The translations under genes were made by a program, and so were the position numbers. Shown piece by piece: positions 36,290 through 46,989 of a DNA stretch of 64,000 bases. Source of the DNA: Fasciola hepatica (lineage: Eukaryota > Platyhelminthes > Trematoda > Plagiorchiida > Fasciolidae); the NCBI GenBank assembly GCA_948099385.1, contig CANUEZ040000129.1, positions 4,278,001 to 4,342,000 of the forward strand. The letters run 5' to 3'. Each line of letters opens with the position of its first letter. Within the stretch, counting starts at the first letter, position 1. The notes below the pieces were generated by a model. That model did not search any database. It was not told the origin of the DNA and worked only from the letters and a program-made list of their open reading frames with translations.

Positions 36290-39195
36290 ATCTGCACGCG
36301 TTTTAGCCTGCGTCTCGTTAGTGGCCGAAGCAACTCCAAAGTCAACCGCCTCCCGCAGCTGCTACTGCTTCCACCCACAACGCTCCCACTGACATGCCTG
36401 CAACTCGCAACCGCTCATTGTCAAACAGTATCGTGAATAGTCCTCTATCTTGTAACTCATTTTTCGCAAGCCTCGTCAGCCTTTGAATCTTGGCTCCTTT
36501 AACGTACGTACTCTCATGCAGGTCGGCCAGCAGGCGTACCTAGCGCTCACAATGCACTCTCTGCGTAAGTGAAACGCGTATTCAAGATCCGAGTAGTGTG
36601 GTTCAACCAACTGCTCCTGGTATCTCGTCGAGGTATTTCCTGCGCATTTCAGAAGATGGAGCAACTGGAGCGACGAATCATCGTGGTGTAGAAAGTCTTG
36701 AATGAAAAGGCTGAGGCTGTCATTTTAGACCGGCATTGGAAAGGATGGTTGTGTTAAGCGCAATTTGTTCGTTATCTCGGTGTATGCCCCAACAGACTGC
36801 AGTTCTGATATGCAGAAGGATGAGTTCTACAATGAACCCACCACTCGTTCGCAGGAGCAAAGGCTCTAACATTGTAGTGCTAGCAGGGGATTATGATGTA
36901 CAAGTTGGGAAACTTAGTGCGTCAGAAGCCTGTTTAACTGGCCATTGTGCTTTACCCGCCCAGTGCACAGATAACGAGGATAGGCTTCCCCAGTTTTGTG
37001 CATACAATCGGTTATTCCTGTCTAGTACAATTTTCCGACAGCTCACGGCGACATGGCGCTCTAACTCTACAGGTACTTCGAGTCAGATTGATCATATCGC
37101 CATAAGCTGCCGGTGGTGCAGTTCTGTTCATAACTAGATCTTACTGGTTTATGTACGTAGAGTCGGACTGTGCATTAGTTTTATTGCGATTATCACTCCA
37201 GCTCCATAATAATCGTCGCAAACCCGGTTAGTCGTGCGACGTTTATCTGATCCAGAAGTTCGCATCAGTTATGAACAGAAAGTAACATGAGCTAGGATCT
37301 ACGACGAACGGTAATGTAGATGAGCATTGGGCCCATATCCAGCAGGCGATGCACGTGGCACCAGGTTTCGCTTGTGATCCTAGATCCGATGTTTATCAAG
37401 GACACTGGATTTCGCAATAGTCGGTCTGTCAAATGGAGCAAAAACATCAGCTCTCGAACTGTAAGGAGATAAAAAAGATACGATGAAATCTGAAAAAGCA
37501 GGTTAGGAAAAGCCTTAAGAATGATCGTGAAAAGAGGTGGGTCAAGGTAGCCAGAGATGAAAGTAGCAGCTGGTTCAGGTAACAGTCAAAGACTGTTCAA
37601 ACTTATTCGCGACACCGTTAGACTGCGAACCCCGGTCAGTGAAACGATATGCTGTAGAAATGGAGAGCCTATTCATGGCAAAGAGCAAGGGTTCGACGGT
37701 TGGGCCGAATACTTCGACGAGAAGTTTAGCTGGCTGCGCGCTAATGTGGTTAGTCTTGTGTCAACGACCACTATTTCTTTGGGGAGTATCACTTGAGCCC
37801 CCATCAAAAGTGGAGGTGGAGTCGAGCATTCGATTACCAAAGCTAAGGAAAGCAGCCGGACGAATTCTATCCAGTACCTTTCAAGATGGGTGGTGATGCG
37901 GTAATAAAATAACTTACCACTTTGACCCGTGACATATAGGACGAGCAGCGTATTCCGTTTTTACGGGACGAGTCGTCGATTGTAACCATCGTAGGATTAG
38001 CCTAATTCCGATAGTCACCAAGGTGTTAGCCGTCGGCTTTGCTGCACCGGCTCGCGAGAGGAGCACCCGCGAACAACAAGCCGGATTCCGCGCAGGTCGA
38101 AGATGCATCGACCAGATTCCTACTCCTCGTCAACTGCTTGAGGCGCGTCATACACGCCGTCGACTGACAGTAATGACTTGACTTAAGAAGCGCCTTCGAT
38201 TCCCTTGACCGAACAGCGCTATACAGTGCTCTTCACCGTAAAGGTATGCCACAAAAGCCCGTGAATTTACTGAGGTCATTGTACCTTCATACTACTGGCC
38301 GTGTAAGGGTTTACGGTGAACTATCCAGTCCATTCGAAACGGTCGGCGGTTTTCGACAAGGATGTCTCATTTCTCCATTCCTGTTCAACTTTGTCATGGG
38401 TGAAATAATGGAGAGACCCTGCGCAAGCTTCAGGATGTGGGCGTCGAACTAGGAAGTTGTGACCTAGATTACGCGCGGACCATGCCCAGCGTGCGCTAGA
38501 TAGACTCGCAAAAACTATTGTTTTTTTGTAAGATGACATCAACGGTTCCGAGCTTGATGCTCGATGGGGAGGTGCTGGCAGTTGTCGACCGCTTCACTCA
38601 ATTCGGCAGCAGCGTAGCGACGGATGAGGGCACGGTAGTGGAGATGAGCACGCGCATATCCAATGCTCGAACGGCGTACGCTGGACTGAAGCATCTGTGG
38701 TGCCGACCTGATTTTCGCTGAAGTTAAAAGGTCGTGTCTACTGTGCCGCGGTGCGTTTGGTTTTGTTGTATAAACGCGAGACAATAGAGTCTACGTGCGG
38801 AAGATATTCGTCGTCATCAGGTTTTCCACCGTCGATGTTTATGTAGTGTCGCCGAAATCGGATAGAATGATCGGGTGAGCAAGGCTGAGGTCAGAATGTC
38901 CTATCACAGCGTATCCAGATCAGTAGACTTCGTTGGTTGGGGCACGTGTTACGTATGGCAAGTACGTCTGTTATACCGTGCCCTGTTTTCCGTTCCTCCC
39001 AGGGAGTGGAACAAGCCACGTGGAAGACAACAGATGACGTGGCAACGGGGAATGAGGAAGTGTCCAGCGAACTTAGCAAAAGTAGATACCGCACGTCTTC
39101 ATGGTTGGGGTCCAAAAGATCCCTCACCCGGTTGACTGGATACACTGAAGGATATGGCAGCGAACCGTGAACAGTGACGGTCGTGTTGTCACTTT
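36290..39195 (+). mobile_element. RTE-like LINE, near full length, degenerate (copy B2)
   Basis: Endonuclease starts at about 36480 (LNLGSFNVRTLMQVGQQA) and includes VISVYAPTDCSSDMQKDEF and QIDHIAISCRW (about 37080). The linker/RT region 37165-37860 is nearly identical to 13165-13865. RT continues with LYLHTTGRVRVYGELSSPFE, GGFRQGCLISPFLFNFVMGE (about 38350), MLDGEVLAVVDRFTQFGSSV and ISNARTAYAGLKHLWCR. The C-terminus is RQQMTWQRGMRKCPAN and LHGWGPKDPSPG, ending about 39195. Frame broken many times; YADD not identifiable. Confidence 0.85.
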
Positions 39196-39559
39196 CCATC
39201 GAATCAGAATGATTGGCCAGTGCGCGTTTGTATAGTTAGGCTGTGTATTCCGTGTGCTGACTACTAGGGCATTCTTACCTTTTCTCACTCCTGTAGGTCC
39301 ACTCCCTTTTTCATCTTGTGTATTAATTCTTCTTTTACGTGCAGTATGGTAAGAAACGCAGTGGTCAATGTTTAACGCTGTACGATGATTAGAAAATGTC
39401 TGCGTACTTCCAGATATTTTGGTGACTAGTTCTTCGGAGCAAGATGACGCTGCGTACTCACGGGCACTTTACGAACACCTCAGCTAGCATAGCGTAACGA
39501 TCAATATTGCGAAATAGGCCGGTCTGTTATCACCTTAACAGGAAATTCTATTTTGTCCT
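39196..39559. other. No recognisable gene
   Basis: Spacer between the RTE copy and the gypsy pol remnant; nothing recognised. Confidence 0.5.
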
Positions 39560-41545
39560 CAGGTATCCGCCCTGTCAGATAAGGGTTCCGCTATTCGCGA
39601 CTATCCTAAACCCCAATTTTTTTGCGAGTTACGCCAGTCTGCCGACCTGTTGAATTTCCACCCGCGGTTCATTCCTTACTGTACCGAAATCATGCAACTT
39701 TTCACCAACTTGTTGCTAGGCTAGCGAAAGTTCACGTTTCCCAACACGGCACAAGCCGCGCTTACTTCGGTCAAGAAGGCTAGCGCCAACATAACGCTTC
39801 TTACTCATCTCGACCCTTCGGCTCCTGTTTCGGTAGTGACTGCTGCCTCGGACACAGCGGTTTGAGCAGTACCGCAACAGTCCGCAGACAACTCTTGGCA
39901 ACCTCTAGCACTCTTCTTTGAGCGCCAACAACCCGCCGAATCTAGGTACACCACATTTAATAGGAAGTTATTAGTCATCTACCCGGGCATCCGTCATTTT
40001 CGACACGCACTCGAAGGCCGTCCGTTCACGGTGTCTACAGATTACAAGCCTTTGGTTTGCGCTCTGAAATTACCTCCGATCGATACTTACCACTCGAGAC
40101 TCGCCACTTGGAATTTGTTTCACAGTTCACTGTGGACATGACGTCTCTAAGGTACTCAATCCCGTCGCCGATGCCTTATCGCGCGTAGATCAACCGAGTC
40201 TGTCACCAACGCCTGACATCGTCTTAGACGCAATGTCATGTGACAAAACTACGGACCCCGCATCGACAAAGCGGTTCGTTGAATTTATTGACGATGCACA
40301 TCCCGACTTCCCAAAATGCAATCGTCTGCAATGTCACAAGGTCACCTCGGGCCGGTGGTTTTTGCTGTCCACCGTTATCCTATTTACTTGACCCTCCATA
40401 ATTTGGCTCATCCAGGTGTGGCTGCCTCGGTGAGACGGACAACCGAGCGTTTTGTTTGGCGCAATGTCGAACGAGATGTCCGTCAGTGGGTCCGTTCTTG
40501 TCTTCAATATCAGCGTGTCAAGACCCACAGACACACTTAAACGGCGTCAGCTAGGTTCTCAGAACCCGAAACACGTGTTTATCATGTCCACGTCGACCTT
40601 GTAGGACCACTGCCACCTTTACTTGGGTACGTCTACATACTCATATGTGTAGACTGTCTTACTGGCCCGCCGCAGGCCTCTCCCATACCTCGCGCCACGT
40701 CAGAAGAGGCCGCGAAAGCTCTTCTGACCGATTGGGTTAGTCAGTTCGGTTGCCCGGCGATAGTGACAGCCAATCGCGGTCCACTTCTGGCAGCCTACTC
40801 GCCACGCTCGATTGCCAACACATTGAGACAACAGCCTACTACCCTCGGACCAGTGGTATGGTTGAGCGTTTCCACCGACAGTTAAAAGCTGCCCTTCGCG
40901 CCAACGATAGCCCACTTTGGAGTGAAACACTACCATTAGCCTGCGTAGTACCATTGAGGAAGAACTGCACACAACATCGGCCGTGCTGGTATATGGTTGT
41001 ATACTACGTCTGCCTGGAGATTTGGTAGCTCCCTCACCAGCCGTGACTTCCACCTACGGCGACTACGCTCAGCGCCCTATACAGCACATGCGAGTGCTCA
41101 AGGCCAGTCCGCCGCGCGAACAATCTACAAGTTATGTTCCAGCTGCGTTAGGAACCGTTACCCACGCGTTCCTCCGCGCCGATAGTGTTCGATCACCGCC
41201 ACGACCGCCCTAAACTGGCCCGTTTCGTAATGAAACGCAGAGCAAAATCGTCTGCCGTACACATCATTGGGCGACGCGACACCGTATTTATTGACCGTCT
41301 CAAACGTGCCATCATAGAATATGAGCCGCGCGGCCAACTTAGACCAGCTCAAGCCGCTCAACCACCTGCGTCGAGCGAGCTATCACCCGCACCACCCACA
41401 ATTACACCTAGTGAAAACCCAGAAATTAGTCCATCAGAATCTTCAATCGTACGCGAAATGCGAAGTAGCCGTCGTGTTAGCCAACTACGAAATCTCGTCC
41501 GTTTCGCTGATCTCGTAACGATTTTTACAATTGATTGGTAGCACT
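39560..41545 (+). pseudogene. Degenerate CsRn1-like gypsy pol (RNase H to integrase)
   Basis: Plus-strand fragments in the order of gypsy pol: RT thumb (ADLLNFHPRFIPYC), RNase H (WQPLALFFERQQPAESRYTT, YPGIRHFRHALEGRPF), integrase zinc region (LAHPGVAASVRRTTERFVW, CLQYQRVKTHRH), [25 protein letters not shown] and a C-terminal SSRRVSQLRNLVRF. Numerous stops and shifts; no LTRs found. An old relative of the element at 5060-9517. Confidence 0.85.
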
Positions 41546-42321
41546 AAGTAGTGAAATTCGCCACGGATTTACCAATCAGCAGGTCCGAGAAATTACAATC
41601 ATTTATAATTTCATTTCCTTCCGGTCTCCGATTGACTGCAGCAACACTGAACGTGGTTTGTGTTCGTTATTTTGGTCCAACATCCGCCGGCACCCTCAGG
41701 CGCTATTTCGTTCTAGTTTGCCTTCAAAAGGTTTAACAAACTGATAGTATTTCACATTTTAAGGTCGTTCGGACCAGTGGTTTTCCGTTCTTCGTGTCAA
41801 TTACTGCCCCATTTTTTCCTTTCTCTGATTTGAGAATCAACTCTACAGGGTTCATAATGCACAAACCAACTAAACTTAAATCTTGAGAGAATGACTGATG
41901 ACGTCAAAAGACAAGATCGGTAATACTGTATTTGTGAAGTATGAAGAGGAGCGGCATCATAGGTAAACAAGGACCGACTACAGATAAAACTCAGGTTAAA
42001 TAACCTGACCGCCGGCCGACCATTCAGCACTCTGAAATGAAAGAAGAATAGCTCTGCAGTCACTGACCAAGAACGATAGGTTAACTCTTGATTTCATATG
42101 TGAGATTATACAAAGCATGACCGGAAAATACTTATGGCACAGGTTGTATTGGCTGTGGGAAAGAGGACCTTGATCACACTGAAAAAAATAAAGATGCACA
42201 AAATAAAATCTTTAATCGTTTTCCCATTACCACGCAACTATGGCCTACAGCCTACAAACCGATTTAATGGAAACCAGAGGTGGGATAATTATTCAGAGAC
42301 TAAGACCTCATTAGATCAAAC
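41546..42321. other. No recognisable gene
   Basis: Short frames only. If the 53-codon ORF at 42322-42483 has further exons they would lie here on the minus strand; none could be placed. Confidence 0.4.
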
Positions 42322-42483
42322 TTAGGAAAGCTGGATCGACCAGCTCGCGAGGTGGTTCGGTTGATCCGCATTTTTGATTGGCGCAACCCGATCGTAGACG
42401 ATCTTGGAGATATTCGCTTTGACAGCTTCCAGGCGTTCCACCACACCAGGACGTTGCCCAGGAAAGTTCATCTTCATTGCCAT
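42322..42483 (-). CDS. 53-codon ORF downstream of EMC4, unknown
   Basis: Minus-strand ATG at 42483 to TAA at 42324-42322. The protein begins MAMKMNFPGQRPGVVERLEA and ends in a WSIQLS tail; it is hydrophilic and helix-prone with no motif I recognise. Seven bases before the ATG is an acceptor-like ACTCCGGTTATCTAG preceded by a T-rich stretch, and about 70 bp further upstream are the EMC4 AATAAA signals. It could be a small downstream gene expressed by spliced-leader trans-splicing, the first exon of a larger gene, or a chance ORF. No function is assigned. Confidence 0.4.
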   Translation of the reverse strand: MAMKMNFPGQRPGVVERLEAVKANISKIVYDRVAPIKNADQPNHLASWSIQLS

Positions 42484-42554
42484 GTGAATCTAGATAACCG
42501 GAGTGGACAAAATTACTTTTCATCTGAGTTTGATAGACACGCTCTAATTGACTT

Positions 42555-42567
42555 TTTATTGTTTATT
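42555..42567 (-). terminator. EMC4 polyadenylation signals
   Basis: Two AATAAA hexamers on the minus strand (42567-42562 and 42560-42555), 124-136 nt after the EMC4 stop codon. Confidence 0.75.
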
Positions 42568-42690
42568 CTAAGGTATTCTGACTTTTTATCACACCGATGC
42601 TGAATGTTTATCGTCTGCTTGATTCTTCTAGGTGTAATCCTCCGTCACTACTTCTGAGTTTTAGCTGCATAACTCCAGGAGGAGTTTTGC

Positions 42691-42717
42691 TCAGCTTAAT
42701 CGGAGCTGTCGCATCTC
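42691..42717 (-). CDS. EMC4: EMC4 exon 4 with stop
   Basis: Acceptor TCGGTTGGCCTCGTAG, then eight codons EMRQLRLS and TGA. The family ends EPP followed by about a dozen residues, which fits. Confidence 0.75.
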   Translation of the reverse strand, partial: EMRQLRLS

Positions 42718-45700
42718 CTACGAGGCCAACCGAAATGAAGATGAAAAGTGCTGCCGTAAGTACTGCTCGCTGGACACAGCACGGATCTAGCACCCATGAC
42801 GACAAACAAGTGAACACATTAAATATACGACGGAAATGCGATCTCATCAGAAAACCTAATGATTGGTTCTTTAAAAAGCTCATCGAACTTACAAGGGGAG
42901 GTTCGACAAACGATAGCCAATCCGATGCATACGTTGGCAACAAACCCATTGTATGACATTTGTACATGGCCAGGGCTATCATCACAAAGTTCCCAAAAAC
43001 GTACACCAGGCGTTGCATCGGAGCTTGGCTTCCTTCGATTAGACTAAATGCTTTGAACAGGATAGTAAAGGAAGACTTATTATGAATTTAGTAGTCCAAG
43101 GCAAACCGAAGCAACCAAGCCAAAAAAGCAGCACAATAATGATGAGACGACCATCAGTATTGGGGAGTGCAAGACAGTTACGGAGTTATTCAACAGTTTC
43201 TTTGCATGATAGAGAATCTCACTGAGGGCTGTTATCGCAATCATCCAGGGTTTTCTATTCGAGATTTTTGAGCATTTCTCAGACCCTTAATCCACAACAG
43301 AATAAACCTGATATGAACATGCGTTAACAATAGCATGTAGGAATATATAGGTGATTTTATTTGGGCCCGGGTTCAAACCCGTGAAAGGTTGAGTCCCGAG
43401 GACAGTCATTCAATAGAGTACCATCAGTCCCACACACTACTCGCAATTAATTGCGATATATAATATATGCACATTAGAACATTTGTTTGAAGCGCAAAGG
43501 CTGTTGTGCTTACATTTCAGACAAAGCGACTGTTTAAAACCATTACTTATTAGTTGCATAAGATTTACTCAACTGAGCAGCAATGCTCGTAACCGTAGAT
43601 CGCGCACAACAAACTTAAATTCGTGTACCAAGATCAGAGCACAAAAATAGTCGCTGTGTTGGAAAGTCAGTGAGCGGAACATAAACAAGTATACATGGAG
43701 GAACATTTATTCAGGAACAGCGTACGGTAAGCGCAAGCATAAGCACGTAAGTACGAAACGCAAATATGCAAGTAATCACGTCAGCCACAGTTTTATGCAG
43801 GCGAAAAGTGCAAACCAAGCGCACAATCGAATCAGGTTACACAAGGCCATTCAGCACGAGACACGATCTGGATGGTCAGCACGGCCCGGTATGAGGTATA
43901 ACTGGCATCAACTCTGTATGTAGGATTGCAGGCGTGAGAAAATGGCGACAATTGTCCGCAGCTTGCGTGAGTCTGTTTGTCTGCACCTGTGGCTACTTGA
44001 GCCGAACACAACAAGCCGCTACATTCTCTTTGGTCAAGATGCGAAACAAGTATAGCACGAGGAAATTGTGACAAATGATTATGCCACACGGATGCATAAA
44101 ATTCAGGACGTGTTGTCGTGTGATATCAAAAGGAAGGCGCGTCAACGTGTAAGAGAGTAAACTATGCATAACTCGGAACGCCTGTTTCTCACTTTAAGGG
44201 ACGAATTCCTAATGAAGGAAATAAAGAAACATGTCTAACTAACATTAAACCGCGCCGTAGGAGTATCACAGGACCAGATCCCGACAACGACGCGTCTCAT
44301 CTATCAATAAGAACTTCGTGAGCAGGTGTACGAACTACGTTACTGACCACTAGACTCCCAAGCATACTAGAAACGTTGGATATTTATCGCGATTTATATG
44401 AACCATCGCTCCCTCAAGTTACCGGACAAACAACTTGGTCAAAGGATCGGAGTCCCCTAAAACAAGTTCTTTTTGACTCAAGGTTCTATGGGTCAACCAA
44501 ATAACTGGAATCCCCTGAGTTCTCTTCATGCAACACTTCCATCATGAGGAACGCAGGAACATTACTCGGACATTGAAAACTAGGATGATTCTACGTTCGA
44601 AGTACCTGGACATTCTACTTGAAATCAAAAGCATGCCGAATCTCAGGAATTGGTTGGGAACGGATTACCGAAACGACAGCGGTAAGAGTAATAAAAGGTT
44701 TATGGTAATTACTTGTAAATCATCAGCTATTAAGTGGGGAAACTCTCAAACGAGATATTGTTCGCATGACACAGCGTGTTGGAAGTGATTTACAAGATCT
44801 ATGAGAAACAAAAACAAATCCTCAACTGGAAAGCCGAATAAGCATAACCTAATTTTATGAGCCGACTTAAAGTCAAACGTTGTGGTAGCTACTGATATGG
44901 AGTTTTTCTTACCCTACAATTTTACTTTCAATAAGACAATTTAAATTAGCGACCAATGTATTTTTCATACCAGACAAATGTGACTAGTGACCCTATCATT
45001 TCTGCTGCACAAGGCTAACCAACTCGACGCTTTCATTTCGTGTTTGATATTATTCTACGGGTATCATAGAATGCGAGTTTATGCACCCTAAAAGACAAGC
45101 CTGTCATTCTCCAATTGTGAAACTAACAGTGTAAGCGCTTCCCGTGAAACGAACTTGCATACCAAGACAATATGTTGCTACGGCTGATTAAAGTTAGGTT
45201 ACCATACAAGTACTGCTGTTAAAATACTATTTCTACAGAGTCGCAAAACTATTAGCACTACGTACTCAGGTTTATTTCGTGCAAGTTGGGGTTTTGTAAA
45301 ATACGCACATCAACAGAAAAGCATAGCAGGAAGCCTGCGAGAAGCCTGCGCAATTGCGCTATGTCGCCGAAGCTGATAAAGGCACAGTTTACGTGGACTT
45401 TGGGGGAAAGAGAACTGGGTGGACGTGAGCCTGTTCCTGGGGGTAGGTCTGTGTTCTCCTTAGTGTACAGATTAACATGCAGTGAAAAAGTTGATCTTTA
45501 GGTCTTTAGTTTTTCGTGAGGCATTATACAATATAATGAGTGATTTGGTTGTGTGAAAATGTACTAATGTGACATGCAAAAATGCAAGTCTTCGGTCAAA
45601 AGCCCCACAACATCATGGGAGAATCCACTGCGCGGAACGTGACCCCGGGAAATGAGCGACTTTAGCTCTATGCAGTCTTTTTTACTAGGGTTGTATGCTC

Positions 45701-46630
45701 CAACGGCACGGTGATCAAAGTCAAACCTCCGGCGGACACACCAACGCAAGCGGACTCCCTCAATACCGGTGGAAAACTCAGTGGACGATACTAACCCAGC
45801 AGTAACTTACGCCACCGTTGCTGCCACAACGTCTAATCACAGAAAAGCTTACCAAAGGAATGTCCTACACCTTTGACGGTAAATGTTACGATGATTAAAA
45901 CTCTGATTGCAGAATAACCGAAGCAGGTGAAAGGCTGCATAGGGCTAGGGTCGGTCTGCCGCCCATCCAGAAGGACGACCGAGTTGTAAAGATCAGTGGC
46001 AAGTGATGTGGTGCGACAGAAGAACTTGAAGCGCCCTAAGATGAAGCTGGACACTTATCTAAATGAAAACCGGCTATGATTCCTCTTCTGAGGCTCACTC
46101 TTAGGAGCAATACGTGAAGAGGCTCATACGGAAGTATACTATAGACGCAGCTGCGTTGATAACACCGATTCCCCGATTACAATCCCTCTCATACAATCTA
46201 TATTAGGTGTATCCGTGAAAACCGAAGCCTTACTCGTTTGTATGGAAAAAAGAGCCTGGATTGGGCGAAGAAACAGCATAATCACTGACATCAGCGGAAA
46301 GAAGGAAATAGAGTTCCCCGAAATCCACATAATGAAAAGATTCATTGGAACTTGTTTCAGTGGTCCAAGAGCAATATTCCAACTTCTCTGAATCACTAGC
46401 TGAGGGTCCGAATCACGGACTGCCCCACCAGGAAACGAACGATCTACATATCCAGGAGGATGTAGATCAGATGTGGGAACCTGGGACGAGGTCGTTGAAC
46501 GGGACCTACAGATATAAATGATGAAAAATTATCACCTTGAAGTAAAATCAATGTTCCATTTCCGGGACAAGAGATCATTAACATGAATATCTCGAACGAG
46601 ACCGACGTCACAGCTCACGACGCCGTCCAT
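42691..46630 (-). CDS. EMC4: EMC4, ER membrane protein complex subunit 4
   Basis: Complete gene, minus strand: exons 46630-46536, 46505-46234, 43050-42893 and 42717-42691, total 552 nt, 183 codons plus stop. EMC4 is a membrane subunit of the EMC, which inserts tail-anchored and multipass proteins into the ER membrane. The family is recognisable throughout: RKWNIDF (residues 23-29), [25 protein letters not shown] (72-89), FRPIQAL-type [34 protein letters not shown] and [10 protein letters not shown] near the end. The length matches what I recall for human EMC4 (183). The ATG was chosen because it opens the only frame through the KWNIDF motif. Intron 1 is 30 nt; intron 2 is 3.2 kb with no recognised element. 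A CR1-like LINE ends about 360 bp upstream of the ATG. Confidence 0.94.
42893..43050 (-). CDS. EMC4: EMC4 exon 3
   Basis: Acceptor CTGTTCAAAG, donor CTT|GTAAGT. Completes a Thr codon with exon 2 and encodes FSLIEGS, the [16 protein letters not shown] membrane helix and [11 protein letters not shown]. Confidence 0.93.
43051..46233 (-). other. EMC4 intron 2, no recognised element
   Basis: 3.2 kb. A GGGTTCAAACCCG B-box-like stretch lies at about 43368-43380 but no matching A-box or SINE body was seen. No intact ORF with recognisable motifs. Confidence 0.6.
46234..46505 (-). CDS. EMC4: EMC4 exon 2
   Basis: Acceptor ATTTATATCTGTAG (30-nt intron), donor A|GTAAGG. Holds GYVDR to SIQT with the first hydrophobic segments. 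An internal alternative acceptor before AGAAGTTGG (46387) is not needed because the upstream codons also match the family. Confidence 0.93.
46536..46630 (-). CDS. EMC4: EMC4 exon 1
   Basis: ATG at 46630-46628; ends TCAAG with donor GTGATA. Carries residues 1-31 and two bases of Arg32, including the conserved KW motif. Confidence 0.88.
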
Positions 46631-46670
46631 TTTATGGTGCGCTCGGCAAAGCGCAGAAAAACGACCTACA

Positions 46671-46717
46671 GTTCCGTTCAGTTCAGTTCAGTTCAGTTCA
46701 GTTCAGTTCAGTTCAGT
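46671..46717. repeat. (GTTCA)n pentamer repeat in EMC4 upstream region
   Basis: About nine units, the first imperfect (GTTCC). It lies 41-87 bp upstream of the EMC4 ATG, so in its promoter or 5' untranslated region. Confidence 0.97.
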
Positions 46718-46989
46718 CTGCACAGGACAAGTAATGGCCACGGCCAATCGAGCGTCCAGAATTCCTTCGATGGTATGCACACCAGTTATGCACCCACCAC
46801 TGCCGAGTGTATTTCGTCGAATCCCCGCTAAAAATGAGAGGGAAACGAAAAACCTCATCGCACATCAACTGCGTGAGACATTATGCATCGTGAGCGTTCA
46901 CCGAGACAGTATGCAATGAGGGAAAAAGTCTGCTAAAACATACTCCAGAAGGACCACAGTGCTACCCGTCATCCATCTAGTTGATATAC

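Noticed and set aside
43368..43380. tRNA-like GGGTTCAAACCCG
   Set aside because: No A-box or cloverleaf could be built around it.
46583..46831. 82-codon plus-strand ORF across the pentamer repeat
   Set aside because: Antisense to EMC4 exon 1; low-complexity Phe-Ser-Ser-Val repeats reflect the GTTCA tract.
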